Below the pieces are notes generated by a model. It searched no databases, had not been told where the DNA came from, and saw only the letters and a list, made by a program, of their open reading frames with translations. A stretch of DNA of 64,000 nucleotides from Bin5 sp034422415 (lineage in GTDB: Bacteria; Chloroflexota; Anaerolineae; Caldilineales; Caldilineaceae), in the NCBI GenBank assembly GCA_965202955.1, contig OZ241871.1:2728001-2792000 (forward strand), given 5' to 3'. The position numbers were made by a program, and so were the translations under genes. Shown piece after piece: positions 16,625-26,321 of this stretch; the stretch's first letter is position 1; every line of letters begins with the position of its first letter.

Positions 16625-18598
16625 ATGTCTACCAATACGTTTCCTTTCGGTCAGGAGGTCGCTTGGCAACCCAACGCCGAATGGATCGCGCAGAGCAATC
16701 TGCAACGGTTCATGGACCGGCATGGCATCGACTCCTACGACACGCTGCTGAACCGCTCCATCGGGGACATCGGCTGGTTTTGGGACGCGGTAATGGAGGA
16801 CCTGGACATTCGATTTGCCCAGCCCTACTCGCAGATCGTCGACCTCTCAGCCGGCGCGCCCTTTGCCAAGTGGTGCGTTGACGGGCAGATGAATATCATC
16901 CATAACTGCCTGGACAAATGGCAGTCTACACCGACTGCGGCCGAACCAGCTCTCATCTGGGAAGGTGAGGAAGGCCGGTGTGCTACGCTTAGCTACGCCG
17001 AGCTTAATCGCGAGGTCTGCCGCTGCGCCAACGCCCTTCGCAGTCTCGGCATCGGGCCGGGCGACGCCGTCGGGCTGTACATGCCGATGATCCCGGAACT
17101 GGCCGTTGCTTTCCTCGCGGTGGTCAAATTAGGCGGCATCGTTTTGCCCCTGTTCAGCGGCTATGGCCGTTCCGCTATCATCAGCCGACTTAACGATGCT
17201 GACGCAAAAGCGGTGTTTACAGCCAACGGATTCCTGCGCCGCGGCCGCACGGTTGCAATGAAGACGACTCTGGACCGCGCACTGGCCGATGTTCCCAGCG
17301 TCCGCCATGTCGTTGTCTGCGAGCGGCTTCCCGCCGCGTCGGATGCCTCGCGGATCGACTGGAATCAAGATCGCGACCATTGGTGGAATGAACTGATTCC
17401 CCAGCAGTCGATCCAGGCCGAGACCGTGCTTACTCCCGCAGAGACACCGCTGATGATCATCTACACCAGCGGTACGACCGGTCTTCCTAAAGGCGCGCTC
17501 CATACCCACTGCGGGTTTCCGGTCAAGGCTGCCCAGGATATGCGTCACGCCATGGACCTGAAGGCGGGCGAGCGCATGTATTGGATGACAGACATGGGCT
17601 GGATGATGGGTCCTTGGCTAGTATTCGGCACACTGCTCAACGGCGCCACCATGTTTTTCTTCGACGGCGTAGGCGACTTTCCGTCGGTTGACCGGGTATG
17701 GGAGCTGTGCGCCAGGCACGGCATCACCCATCTGGGACTTTCGCCGATGCTGGTGCGTTCCCTGATGCCCCATGGCAGCGACCCGGTGAAACGGCATGAT
17801 CTCTCCGCGCTGCGCGCGGTCGGCTCCACCGGGAGCCCCTGGGGCCCAGCCAGTTGGCGCTGGGTGTTCGAGAATGTGCTCGAAAGCCGCAAGCCGATCC
17901 TCAACTATACCGGCGGCACTGAAATCAGCGGCGGCATCCTGGCCGGCAATTTTTTTAAACCGCTCAAGCCCGCCGGCTTTGGCGGTCCGATCCCGGGCAT
18001 GGACGCCGATGTGGTCGACGATGCCGGCAACCCGGTGCGCGGGCAAGTCGGCGACCTCATCATCCGCCAGCCCTGGATAGGCATGACACGCGGCTTTTGG
18101 CGAGACAGCGAACGCTATCTGGACACTTACTGGAACCGTTTCGACGGGCTGTGGGTGCACGGCGACTTCTGCGCCATCGACGAAGACGGCATCTGGTATA
18201 TCCTCGGGCGCAGCGACGACACAATTAAGGTCGCGGGCAAACGCCTCGGCCCGACTGAGGTGGAAACGCTTGTCAATCGACATCCCGACGTAACCGAGTC
18301 CGCGGCTGTGGCCGTGCCCACTTCCCTGGAGGACAACGACATCGTGGTATTCGCCGTCCTCAAGCCGGGCATTGACGCCAGCGAATCGTTGCGCACCGCC
18401 CTGCAAGAAAGCATCTCCCTTGAATTGGGCCGCCCGCTCAGGCCCAAAGAGGTCAGATTCTGCGCCGCGCTTCCCAAAACGCGCAATGCCAAAGTGATGC
18501 GCCGTCTGATCCGGGCTGCCTATCTAGGCGAAGACCCCGGCGACGTAAGCGCCCTTGAAGATCCCGACACCTTGAGGGCGATTAAGAACGCCGCATGA
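16625..18598 (+). CDS. AMP-dependent acyl-CoA synthetase / ligase
   Basis: This 657-residue enzyme of the ANL superfamily activates a carboxylic acid with ATP and transfers it to CoA. Visible motifs are the P-loop YTSGTTGLPKG (near residue 279), the acetyl/acetoacetyl-CoA synthetase-type YWMTDMGWMMGPW, NYTGGTEISGG, GDFCAIDEDGIWYILGRSDD and the C-terminal catalytic lysine region KTRNAKVMRRL. Length and motifs fit acetyl-CoA or acetoacetyl-CoA synthetase relatives, but the substrate cannot be read from the sequence. It overlaps the ABC-F gene by ATGA, so the two are translationally coupled. Confidence 0.9.
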   Translation: MSTNTFPFGQEVAWQPNAEWIAQSNLQRFMDRHGIDSYDTLLNRSIGDIGWFWDAVMEDLDIRFAQPYSQIVDLSAGAPFAKWCVDGQMNIIHNCLDKWQSTPTAAEPALIWEGEEGRCATLSYAELNREVCRCANALRSLGIGPGDAVGLYMPMIPELAVAFLAVVKLGGIVLPLFSGYGRSAIISRLNDADAKAVFTANGFLRRGRTVAMKTTLDRALADVPSVRHVVVCERLPAASDASRIDWNQDRDHWWNELIPQQSIQAETVLTPAETPLMIIYTSGTTGLPKGALHTHCGFPVKAAQDMRHAMDLKAGERMYWMTDMGWMMGPWLVFGTLLNGATMFFFDGVGDFPSVDRVWELCARHGITHLGLSPMLVRSLMPHGSDPVKRHDLSALRAVGSTGSPWGPASWRWVFENVLESRKPILNYTGGTEISGGILAGNFFKPLKPAGFGGPIPGMDADVVDDAGNPVRGQVGDLIIRQPWIGMTRGFWRDSERYLDTYWNRFDGLWVHGDFCAIDEDGIWYILGRSDDTIKVAGKRLGPTEVETLVNRHPDVTESAAVAVPTSLEDNDIVVFAVLKPGIDASESLRTALQESISLELGRPLRPKEVRFCAALPKTRNAKVMRRLIRAAYLGEDPGDVSALEDPDTLRAIKNAA

Positions 18599-20502
18599 AC
18601 CTCCTCGCCCTCGAGAGTGTCTCCAAGCAGTTCTCCGAACGCCTGCTGCTGGACGGAGTAGACTTCTCGATCAATCGCGGCGAACGCATCGCCCTCATCG
18701 GCGTAAACGGCAGCGGCAAGACCACTTTGCTGCGCATCATCGCAGGGCAGGAAGCGCCCGACAGCGGCCACGTTAACGTTTGGGGCGGCGTGCGCGTCGA
18801 GATGGTGCAACAGGAACCGCGGCTGGACGATGAGGCTACCGTCCTCGACCAGCTTTTTCGCAGCGATTCTCCCCAGATGCGCCTTCTGCGCGACTACGAG
18901 AGCACGAACCATTGTCTGGAGCAGGAACCGGCCAACTCCGCCCTGCAGCAACGGCTTCTGCAACTTTCGGAGGAAGTGGAGCGCAGCGGCGGCTGGAACG
19001 CGGCCGCAAATGCCAAGTCGGTCCTCACCAAGCTCGGCATCAGCGATTTCGGCGCCCGCATCGCCACCCTCAGCGGCGGCCAGCGCAAGCGCGTCGCCTT
19101 GGCGCGCGCCCTCATCGACCGCGCCGATCTGCTGATCCTTGATGAGCCGACCAATCACATCGACATAGACACGATCGAGTGGCTTGAGGCCTACCTGACC
19201 TCCGCACCCGGCGCGCTGCTGATGGTGACCCACGACCGCCATTTCCTCGACCGTGTCGTCGATCGCATCGTCGAGCTTGACAGGCGGCAGCTCGTCTCCT
19301 ACGGGGGCAACTACAGCCGCTACCTGGAACTGCGGCAGGCGCGCCACGATCGCTTGGCCGCGGGCGAGCAGCAGCGCCAGAAGCTGCTCAAGCGCGAGCT
19401 CGAGTGGATACGGCGGACACCGATGGCACGCGGCACCAAGCAAAAGGCCCGCCGTCAACGCGTTGCTGAGCTCCAGCGTATCCATTACGACTCGGACTCC
19501 GATCGCGTGGTGATGGCACTCGCCACCCGCCGCTTGGGCAAGACTGTTCTCACCGCGAAAGGAGTGACGAAACTGTATGCCGGCGCGGCCGCTGTGAAGG
19601 GGATCGACTTTGCGCTTGAGCCAGGCGATCGGGTCGGCCTTCTCGGGCCCAACGGCGCCGGCAAGAGCACATTCCTGGACCTGCTCGCGGGCAAAGTCGA
19701 GCCGGACGCCGGGCAAATCGACTGGGGCAGGACAGTGCGGATCGGCTACTACGACCAGCAGACCAGCGATCTGCACGACTCGCAGCGCCTGCTCGAATTT
19801 ATCGAAGAGGAAGCGCCATTGATCATGGCGCGGGACGGCAAACGCCTCGAGGCCGGCCAGATGTTGGAGTGGTTTCTTTTCCCGCGCAAGACACAGCGGG
19901 GACGTATCGGCAGCCTCAGCGGGGGTGAGCGCAGACGTCTCTATCTCCTGCGCACCCTCATTCATCAGCCGAACGTGCTGCTCCTCGACGAGCCGACCAA
20001 CGACCTTGACGTGCAGACGCTGACAGTGCTTGAGGAGTTTCTGGACGCATTCAGCGGCTGCCTGATCGTCGCCAGCCACGACCGCTATTTTCTCGACCGC
20101 ACCGTCGATTTCATCCTGCCCTTTGAAGACGGCGTTCTTGGGAAGCGCTATCCAGCGCCCTACACCACTTATCGCCGGCTGCGAGCCCAAGACAAGAAGG
20201 CCGTCCGCGCCAAACCTGCACGCGTCTCGCGCCATTCAACCAATGGACGCGAGGAAGCCGGGCCGCGCGCAACAGTCGCGGGTCGGAAGTTGACCTGGCA
20301 GGAACATCAGGAGCTGACGCGACTGGAAGAGGAGATTGCCACCTGGGAGGAGGAGCAGGCGCGCCTGCAGCAGCGGCTCAACGACAGCGGCAGCGACTAT
20401 CAGAAACTACAGATCCTGTCATCGGAACTGAACCAGCTCGAGACATCGCTTGAAACGGCCTTCAATCGTTGGGCGGAGTTGTCCCAACGTCAGGAATCTT
20501 GA
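18595..20502 (+). CDS. ABC-F family ATPase (Uup-like)
   Basis: This 635-residue protein has two ABC ATPase domains and no membrane part, the ABC-F architecture of ribosome-associated factors. Walker A motifs are GVNGSGKTTLL (near residue 36) and GPNGAGKSTFL (near 352). Signatures are LSGGQRKRVALARAL and LSGGERRRLYLLRTL, with LDEPTNHIDIDT and LDEPTNDLDVQT as Walker B regions. The inter-domain linker (RQKLLKRELEWIRRTPMARG) and a C-terminal coiled coil (about 575-630) are Uup-type. The ATG overlaps the stop of the acyl-CoA synthetase. Its 3' end overlaps the 3' end of the convergent caspase gene by 13 bases. Confidence 0.93.
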   Translation: MNLLALESVSKQFSERLLLDGVDFSINRGERIALIGVNGSGKTTLLRIIAGQEAPDSGHVNVWGGVRVEMVQQEPRLDDEATVLDQLFRSDSPQMRLLRDYESTNHCLEQEPANSALQQRLLQLSEEVERSGGWNAAANAKSVLTKLGISDFGARIATLSGGQRKRVALARALIDRADLLILDEPTNHIDIDTIEWLEAYLTSAPGALLMVTHDRHFLDRVVDRIVELDRRQLVSYGGNYSRYLELRQARHDRLAAGEQQRQKLLKRELEWIRRTPMARGTKQKARRQRVAELQRIHYDSDSDRVVMALATRRLGKTVLTAKGVTKLYAGAAAVKGIDFALEPGDRVGLLGPNGAGKSTFLDLLAGKVEPDAGQIDWGRTVRIGYYDQQTSDLHDSQRLLEFIEEEAPLIMARDGKRLEAGQMLEWFLFPRKTQRGRIGSLSGGERRRLYLLRTLIHQPNVLLLDEPTNDLDVQTLTVLEEFLDAFSGCLIVASHDRYFLDRTVDFILPFEDGVLGKRYPAPYTTYRRLRAQDKKAVRAKPARVSRHSTNGREEAGPRATVAGRKLTWQEHQELTRLEEEIATWEEEQARLQQRLNDSGSDYQKLQILSSELNQLETSLETAFNRWAELSQRQES

Positions 20503-23500
20503 GGGCGCCGTTCAAATTGACGGCGCAGGGCCTCCAGCGACTCTTCCGCGTAAAAGTACTCGAAGTGATGGCAGCCCAGCACGTCGACCTGTAACCCAGG
20601 CCAGTTGCCGCCCCGCACGCCTCTCGCCGACGCCACCCCGACCAGCAGGTCATTTGGACCCAGCACCTGGTCCAGCCCCTTGTCCAGAATGCGCGTAAAC
20701 TCGGTCTTCGAGAACAGTTTGCGCCAGTTCACCGGCCCGTCCATCTCGGCATTGACGCCAATCTGAACATAGTACTGCACGTCCACTTCGTTACGCGGGT
20801 CGTTGAGCTTCTCGTAGAGCTCGGCGCTCGGCGCCAGGTCCTTCACGCCGGTGATCATGCGTGAGATGCCCAGCGCCAGCAGCTGCGCCAGCAGCTCATA
20901 CTGCATCAGTCCGGCCTGGTTGAGAATGATCGTGGCCAGCCATGGGATCATACGATGCGATTCGGCCAGCGCAGTGCCCGTGTTGTGCGCGCCGACCATG
21001 AACACCCGGTCTACAAAATGGTGTCCGCTCTCCATCTCCACGCAGACGCGCGCAACTTGCGTTCCCATGCTGTGGCAGAAGATGTCCAGCGGCGGCCCCG
21101 TTTCGGTGCCGAATCCAAGCCGGCGCAGCTGTACCGTCATCAGCAGTCCGCTCTCGCGGATACTCGTGTTGATTGTCTCGAAATCGTACGCCAGGGCCAG
21201 GTCGTAGTCGTCCAACTTCATCAGGTTCGGAAGCGCCCGCTGCACCAGCTTCTCGGTGCTGCTGCCGAATCCGTGCGTGATGAGCAGGACGCGCCGCGCC
21301 TGCGCCACATCTTCAGGTGTCACCTTCGAGTAGATGGGCGTGCCGCCCGCCTCGCAACTCACCTGGCGCACGCCAAGGTCCGGCGGCAGCTTCTGATGGA
21401 TCAGCTTGTACAGCAGCACACGCACCGCGTGTTTCGTGTCCCGAACGGGCGGCTCGGCCTCCTCGTCTTCGGCGTCCGCGGTCCTGTCCACCGCGGACTC
21501 AGCACGCTGCCATTCATGCTGCAGTCCGGAAACCAGCCGCCGCATCGTTCGCCCCAACCGCCAGGGCGATCTGTTTCCCGCCGTCGCGCCGCTCTCGGCT
21601 ATTTCAGGCGCCGGCAGATGCGTGATCTCCAATGCCATCCGCCGCCTGTTCGCATACTGGGATACCGTCTGCGCCTCCACCGGATGCCCGACCAGGTAGT
21701 AGTACTCGCCATCAAAAGCCACCGGCACAACGCCCGCAATCGCCGGATCGTTCTCAACGCTCAACTCAATCCGCAGCGGGGTCTCTGCGCTGATCGCCGA
21801 CAGCTGTTTGGCCTTTGTATCCAGCACAAGCACACCCGGCGACGCCCCTGGGCTGTGCGAAAATGAAAGCGGCTGGAAAAACTCAGCCGCCTCAGGATTA
21901 TTCAACCCCGGCGGCAGAGATATCGGATCGTCCGCATCCCACGCGAAGTGGCTCAAACTGGCGACGTAGAGATGACCGGTCAGCCCGGCCGGTTTCTCCA
22001 CTGTGATTTCCAGGTCCGTACCCACCAGGATCGTTTCCGCCTTCTGCGGCAGGACACACTTCTTCTGTCTACTCTGTGCGGTAACCGCCACCTGCTTCGT
22101 AATCCAGCGGTCGTGGGTGTCGTCCCGCACAACACTCAGATTGCGGACGCGCGGCCCGTCGTGGCGGATGCCGTTCATCAACTCGGCCAGGGGGCCAAAA
22201 GCCCGCGTCTGTTCCGAACCGCCCGGCTCATTCAGGTTCGGCAACTCAAGCACGTCGAAGGAAGTGGGCACGCGCGTGGCGAAGACCTTCAGAATTTCGG
22301 TGGCCGATTCCGCGCCGGTGCCCTCAACCAAAGGCTCGATATTGTTGACGAAGAACGCCTTGCCCGGCGCAACCAGCTGATATGGCGCCCGTTCCGGGTA
22401 TATGCGCCGGATGCCGAAATGGGAGGACAGGCTGAAGACGGTCACATAGAGGTTTTCGGCGCTGTTGTTGCGAACTGTGAACCAGAGTTTGCGCCCAGGG
22501 GGCAGGACGCCGTCCTGCGCCAAAGGCTCGCCGTCCTTGGGTGCCGTGAGGCTCGCTCGTGAATAGGACTGTGCGTCTATCGTCAGCGCCTCTTCCATCA
22601 GCGCCATCGGCGCAGGATTGCGCAGCGCGCGCACATTGTTGAAGGTTGCCAGATGATGCAGGTAGGCAGCGGTTGTGGCCGCGCCCGCCTGTGTACGCGG
22701 CGGCGTATCCCACACGATCTGCGCGCCGCTCCCGTCCTGGATGACGTAGGCGTCATTCTCAACCGCGACATGGAAGCGGGTAAAAGGGCTGCTACGCCCC
22801 ACCGCGTGCAGGAACGGCGAAGACGGCGCGGTCGTCAGCTCTGCCAGCAGGAACGGATCCGCGCACGACACTTCGTACATCAGCCGCTCATACCCATATG
22901 CCGTCACCTTTACCCTGGCGGGCAAGCCAAAAGCGGTCTTCCGCACCCCCTTGATCAGCGCATAGGACGAGTCGACCCGGGACTCGATCACCTCACCGAT
23001 GCCAATTTCCCGCCCCTCCAATGGGCCGCTGCCTGCCGGATACAACGACACCTGGCTGCCCGGAGTGAGTCCGACCGCCGCGCCGCCGCCGATGCGAATG
23101 ATCACGTCATTGCCCGTGTCGCCTGCCTCCTTGACGCCAATCACGTTCAGGTAGGAGCCGGCGTGCGGCGCTACATCACCGAAGACCGCCCGCTCGCCGG
23201 GGCCTTCCAACTGCGGAAGTTGCCGCGTGTAAACATTGTGGACATGTGTCTGCACAGCGTCGTGGACCTCCCGCCAGGTCATCTCCGAGCGCAGGTCCTG
23301 CAGCTTCTGCAACAGGTAAAAGGACATCGCCCCGTACCAGGCTCCGTTTGTCGGCGAGCGGTATTCGTGGCTCATCTCCTCGTCACGGCAACCTGCCAGC
23401 AGTACGTGTTCGTTGCCAAACTGCCGCGACCAATGACCGGCGCCGACCGGCTTGTGCGGGTGGCGGCCGATCACCGGATGGGTGCGGCCGACCTCGGGCA

Positions 23501-24050
23501 GCAAGGTATCTGCGGGGCGTATGCGGCGGTCGGCCGCGGTCCTGCGCACCGGAACAAGCGCGCGCGTCCCCGAACCGGCGTGGCAGCAGTCCAGGACAAC
23601 CGTCACCAGCGCACCTTTACTCTCAGCCAGCGCGATGAGCGCGGCCAGTTCTTTATCCAGGATGTCGTAGACCTGCCTGCCGGTCTCGTCGACTGTGCGG
23701 CTGTCGCTCGGCACCAGCGTCTCGTCGTAGCCGTCCGGCTCATTCGGGTCGATTGAGATCGTCTGCGAGCCATGGCCGCTGTAATGGAAAAACAGTTGGT
23801 CCCCGGTCCCGGCCTGCTCGATCAGCCAGCGCCAGCCGGCGATGATATTCTGGCGGGTGGGCAGCTTTGCGGCGGGTTCAACGCCCGTCGAAGTCAGAAG
23901 ACGGATGTTGTCGATCGGCACGTTCAGCCGTTGGGTCAGGAAGCCGTAGATGGCCCTGGCATCGTTGGCGCAGCCGCCCAGATCGGAGATGATGTTGCTT
24001 GCATAGTGGTTGATGCCGACGACAACAGCGAAGAGCCGCGCAGATTCCAT
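20490..24050 (-). CDS. Caspase-like (peptidase C14) - DUF4384 - alpha/beta hydrolase fusion protein
   Basis: The 1186-residue protein begins with a metacaspase-type peptidase domain (about 1-290), with VVVGINHYAS, catalytic His93 in FHYSGHGSQ and catalytic Cys156 in VLDCCHAGSGTR. A middle region follows, including a DUF4384-like segment (about 480-620; KLWFTVRNNSAENLYVTVF, IYPERAPYQLVAPG). The last 280 or so residues form an alpha/beta hydrolase with LLITHGFGSSTEKLVQ and the nucleophile elbow IFCHSMGTQ. There is no signal peptide or membrane helix. Caspase-DUF4384 proteins are linked to bacterial signalling or cell death, and the added lipase-like domain suggests a two-enzyme effector; that role is inferred. 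It stands alone behind an extended -10 promoter. Confidence 0.88.
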   Translation of the reverse strand: MESARLFAVVVGINHYASNIISDLGGCANDARAIYGFLTQRLNVPIDNIRLLTSTGVEPAAKLPTRQNIIAGWRWLIEQAGTGDQLFFHYSGHGSQTISIDPNEPDGYDETLVPSDSRTVDETGRQVYDILDKELAALIALAESKGALVTVVLDCCHAGSGTRALVPVRRTAADRRIRPADTLLPEVGRTHPVIGRHPHKPVGAGHWSRQFGNEHVLLAGCRDEEMSHEYRSPTNGAWYGAMSFYLLQKLQDLRSEMTWREVHDAVQTHVHNVYTRQLPQLEGPGERAVFGDVAPHAGSYLNVIGVKEAGDTGNDVIIRIGGGAAVGLTPGSQVSLYPAGSGPLEGREIGIGEVIESRVDSSYALIKGVRKTAFGLPARVKVTAYGYERLMYEVSCADPFLLAELTTAPSSPFLHAVGRSSPFTRFHVAVENDAYVIQDGSGAQIVWDTPPRTQAGAATTAAYLHHLATFNNVRALRNPAPMALMEEALTIDAQSYSRASLTAPKDGEPLAQDGVLPPGRKLWFTVRNNSAENLYVTVFSLSSHFGIRRIYPERAPYQLVAPGKAFFVNNIEPLVEGTGAESATEILKVFATRVPTSFDVLELPNLNEPGGSEQTRAFGPLAELMNGIRHDGPRVRNLSVVRDDTHDRWITKQVAVTAQSRQKKCVLPQKAETILVGTDLEITVEKPAGLTGHLYVASLSHFAWDADDPISLPPGLNNPEAAEFFQPLSFSHSPGASPGVLVLDTKAKQLSAISAETPLRIELSVENDPAIAGVVPVAFDGEYYYLVGHPVEAQTVSQYANRRRMALEITHLPAPEIAESGATAGNRSPWRLGRTMRRLVSGLQHEWQRAESAVDRTADAEDEEAEPPVRDTKHAVRVLLYKLIHQKLPPDLGVRQVSCEAGGTPIYSKVTPEDVAQARRVLLITHGFGSSTEKLVQRALPNLMKLDDYDLALAYDFETINTSIRESGLLMTVQLRRLGFGTETGPPLDIFCHSMGTQVARVCVEMESGHHFVDRVFMVGAHNTGTALAESHRMIPWLATIILNQAGLMQYELLAQLLALGISRMITGVKDLAPSAELYEKLNDPRNEVDVQYYVQIGVNAEMDGPVNWRKLFSKTEFTRILDKGLDQVLGPNDLLVGVASARGVRGGNWPGLQVDVLGCHHFEYFYAEESLEALRRQFERRPQDS

Positions 24051-24123
24051 TGACCATCCTCAGGAGCGGGTGGAACGTACAAACGTAGTGCCGATGAACC
24101 CGTACCGTTTACGGGAAATAGCG

Positions 24124-24132
24124 CGATCATAG
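24124..24132 (-). promoter_or_regulatory. Extended -10 promoter of the caspase fusion gene
   Basis: The minus strand reads TGC-TATGAT (-10 hexamer at 24124-24129). The -35 region is weak, as often seen with extended -10 promoters. The ATG is about 75 bases downstream. Confidence 0.4.
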
Positions 24133-24236
24133 CACATTGGCCGCGCAAAGCGTAACCGTAATTCACAAAAGATAAACTGTCCAATTGGTGACGGAACGTC
24201 CTTGGGGAAGGGAAAAGAGAAGAGGACAATACCGAA

Positions 24237-24277
24237 GAAAGAATGAAAAGGAGAGAGGAAACCTAATCCTCTCTCCT
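24237..24277 (-). terminator. Rho-independent terminator of the VWA lipoprotein gene
   Basis: AGGAGAGAGG (24249-24258) pairs perfectly with CCTCTCTCCT (24268-24277) around a nine-base loop. On the minus strand the stem is followed by TTTTCATTCTTT, a T-rich tract. Confidence 0.8.
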
Positions 24278-24355
24278 CGTAGTAGGGCGGGTGGTTCCCG
24301 ACCTATCGGTGATGGAAACCAAGTCCTCTTTCACTTCGCTCGAATCGTATCAGTC

Positions 24356-26014
24356 TCACTCATCGCGTGTCGACTGACCCTGCTCGAACCAGGCCGGCGG
24401 CTCGGGCAGGGAAGCTTCCAAAATCTCTAAGAACTCCTGCCCCTGACGTGTCCGGGTGAGGGCGCCAAGCTGCGAAAACTCCTGCTGCAACGCCCGCCGC
24501 CGGCCCTGGGCGTCTTCCAGCCGTTCAGCCGAGTTCTCACCCGCCAGCGCCACCAGCAGCGCCATGCGGCGAAGCGGCGGAACCTCCTCCCACGGGATCG
24601 GAGTTGCGGCGGCGAGCGTCCACTCTTGCGTCTGCGGCTCACCGGTTCCCGGGTGATGCCAGCGCACGGAGAGAGAGCCCAGCGGTGCCTCCGCGTCTGC
24701 CCGCGGCTTCAGCCGGTAGACGACCGTGTTCTCCTGGCCCACGTGCAGCTCGGCGAAGTCCTCCTCGTCATCCTCGAATGATTCATTCGATTTCGCCCGG
24801 TTGAGATAGCCGACCAGCCGCCACTCTTCGACCGTGGACGCGTCCCAGGAGACCTGGGCGCGCGCTTCATCGGCAGCCGGTGTGAAGAGCTGTTCGAAGG
24901 AGTCCCGCCACATCAGGCCCTGCGCCTCCTCGGGCGAGTAGACGTAGCGGTACCAGCCGTCGCCGTCGTTACTCACCTGCTCCAGTAGTTCGTCGTTATA
25001 GTTGTCGATGCCGACGCCCACGGCAACCAGCCGGATCGGGTTGGCTTCGGCCCTCTGCCCGCCCAGAGAGGCGATGATCGCCTCCGCGCGCGTGTCGCCC
25101 ACGTTGGCCACGCCGTCGCTGACGAAGAAAACGTAGTAGAGCGCGTCCGAGTCGAGGCGCCGCGCCTCCAACGCCAGTTCATAGCCGGCGCGCAGGCCGG
25201 CCTCGGCGTTGGTGCTGTCATTGGGCCGGAACCAGCGCAGCGAGTCGGCCAGAGCCGGATCGTCCGGGGCTGCGTGCCGCACGGTGTACTCGCCCAATAC
25301 ATAACCCGAGAACTGCACCAGCGAGATGCGATCATCCTCGCCGAGATTATCGATCAACCCCTGAACCAGCGTGCGCGCCGTCTCCAGCTTGTTGTCCTCC
25401 CTCATCGAGCCGGACGCGTCCAGCACCACCGCAATATGACGGGTAGGCGGCTGTTCAGATGGTGCGGCCGTGCTGAGACCTATCAGTGCCAGCCAGGAAT
25501 CGGGATCGAGCGGGTCGGTCGTGATCGTCAGATCAAGGTAGAACGTCTGTCCGTCGTCGGGCTGTGGATAGTCCCAGCGCAGCGCGTTGAGCCACTCCTC
25601 GACGCGCACGTCATCCGAATCCAGGATATAGCCCTCGCGGGCAAGCCAGAGCGAGCGGCGCCACGACGCATCGTCCGCGTCGAGGCCGAATGTCGATGTC
25701 GTTTCAAGGCTTGTCGGCACCACCGGCGGCAACTGTGCGTTCGGCTGGCGTCCGCGGCGCTCGCGCCTCCCTGATTGCGGCGAGGCTGCACTTGCGCTCG
25801 CTTGTGAGCTCGACGAAGATTCCGCCTGCATGCTTGGTGCTCCGCTGTCCTCCGACGCTGCATACTCTCCCCGCGGCGCCGCTGCCATACAGCCGACCAT
25901 AAAAAGCATCAGCAGCCCGAAGATCAGGGCCCGCGTCGTTGGTCCAAGGTGTATCTTTCCGCGTAGGCGGGTGGTTGGGCTTATTCGGGTCAATGTGTTG
26001 TTTCTGCGCTGCAT
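24356..26014 (-). CDS. YfbK-like von Willebrand factor type A domain lipoprotein
   Basis: The 552-residue protein has a basic N-terminus, one hydrophobic signal segment with a lipobox-like LMLFMVGC, and a Ser/Ala-rich linker. It continues with the vWF_A_N segment (DDASWRRSLWLAREGYILDS, VEEWLNALRWDYP) and a VWA domain whose MIDAS motif is DASGSMREDNK. The C-terminal segment resembles DUF3520 of the YfbK family. It is likely anchored to the outer face of the membrane and binds a metal-dependent protein ligand. Its start overlaps the 3' end of a small upstream ORF. A strong terminator follows. Confidence 0.88.
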   Translation of the reverse strand: MQRRNNTLTRISPTTRLRGKIHLGPTTRALIFGLLMLFMVGCMAAAPRGEYAASEDSGAPSMQAESSSSSQASASAASPQSGRRERRGRQPNAQLPPVVPTSLETTSTFGLDADDASWRRSLWLAREGYILDSDDVRVEEWLNALRWDYPQPDDGQTFYLDLTITTDPLDPDSWLALIGLSTAAPSEQPPTRHIAVVLDASGSMREDNKLETARTLVQGLIDNLGEDDRISLVQFSGYVLGEYTVRHAAPDDPALADSLRWFRPNDSTNAEAGLRAGYELALEARRLDSDALYYVFFVSDGVANVGDTRAEAIIASLGGQRAEANPIRLVAVGVGIDNYNDELLEQVSNDGDGWYRYVYSPEEAQGLMWRDSFEQLFTPAADEARAQVSWDASTVEEWRLVGYLNRAKSNESFEDDEEDFAELHVGQENTVVYRLKPRADAEAPLGSLSVRWHHPGTGEPQTQEWTLAAATPIPWEEVPPLRRMALLVALAGENSAERLEDAQGRRRALQQEFSQLGALTRTRQGQEFLEILEASLPEPPAWFEQGQSTRDE

Positions 26015-26262
26015 CTCTTCTCTCCGTCCTGATAGTAGTCGATGAATTTCAGCATCCGACTGTGCAACTCAAAGGCTTCTTTCTGTATCTCTTCGGCGCT
26101 CTCGGCGATCCGGTGACGTTGCCAACCGTTGGCGATGGCCCACAGCAGGGAGATCAAAGACGCCGGTGTTGCGATTGCGACGCGTCTGCCCATGAACCCC
26201 TGTATCAGTCAGCAGGCCGCGCCGCCCACCACAATGCCTATGACCGCCGCAATGAACGCTTC
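25990..26262 (-). pseudogene. Small membrane protein ORF interrupted by an in-frame TGA
   Basis: From the ATG at 26260-26262 the frame reads a 17-residue hydrophobic helix (MEAFIAAVIGIVVGGAAC), then TGA (26209-26211), then LIQGFMGRRVAIATPASLIS and a long amphipathic helix to the stop at 25990. The helix EEIQKEAFELHSRMLKFIDY resembles the C-terminal helical motif of RmuC. Read through, it would be a 90-residue membrane-anchored protein; without readthrough, a 67-residue ORF starts at the internal ATG (26193). A single TGG-to-TGA change would explain it, as would decay or, less likely, selenocysteine. The 3' end overlaps the start of the VWA gene, so it could be the first gene of that transcript. 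Confidence 0.45.
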
Positions 26263-26321
26263 CATCTCCCGCTCCTCATCTGTGAGCTATCCACGAACCC
26301 TGCGCATCTTAAAACCTGTGC

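Larger units (their letters stand above)
24051..24355. other. Intergenic region between the caspase and VWA genes
   Basis: This 305-base gap holds the caspase gene promoter near 24124 and the VWA gene terminator at 24237-24277. No additional gene is apparent. Confidence 0.6.

Noticed and set aside
18520..20235. A long minus-strand open frame of 571 codons opposite the ABC-F gene
   Set aside because: It is antisense to a clear ABC-F protein with all motifs in place; long antisense frames are expected in GC-rich DNA.
24356..24357. VWA lipoprotein and caspase gene as a MoxR/VWA-type defence operon
   Set aside because: They are on the same strand but separated by a strong promoter and have no MoxR ATPase; a terminator lies between the VWA gene end and anything downstream.
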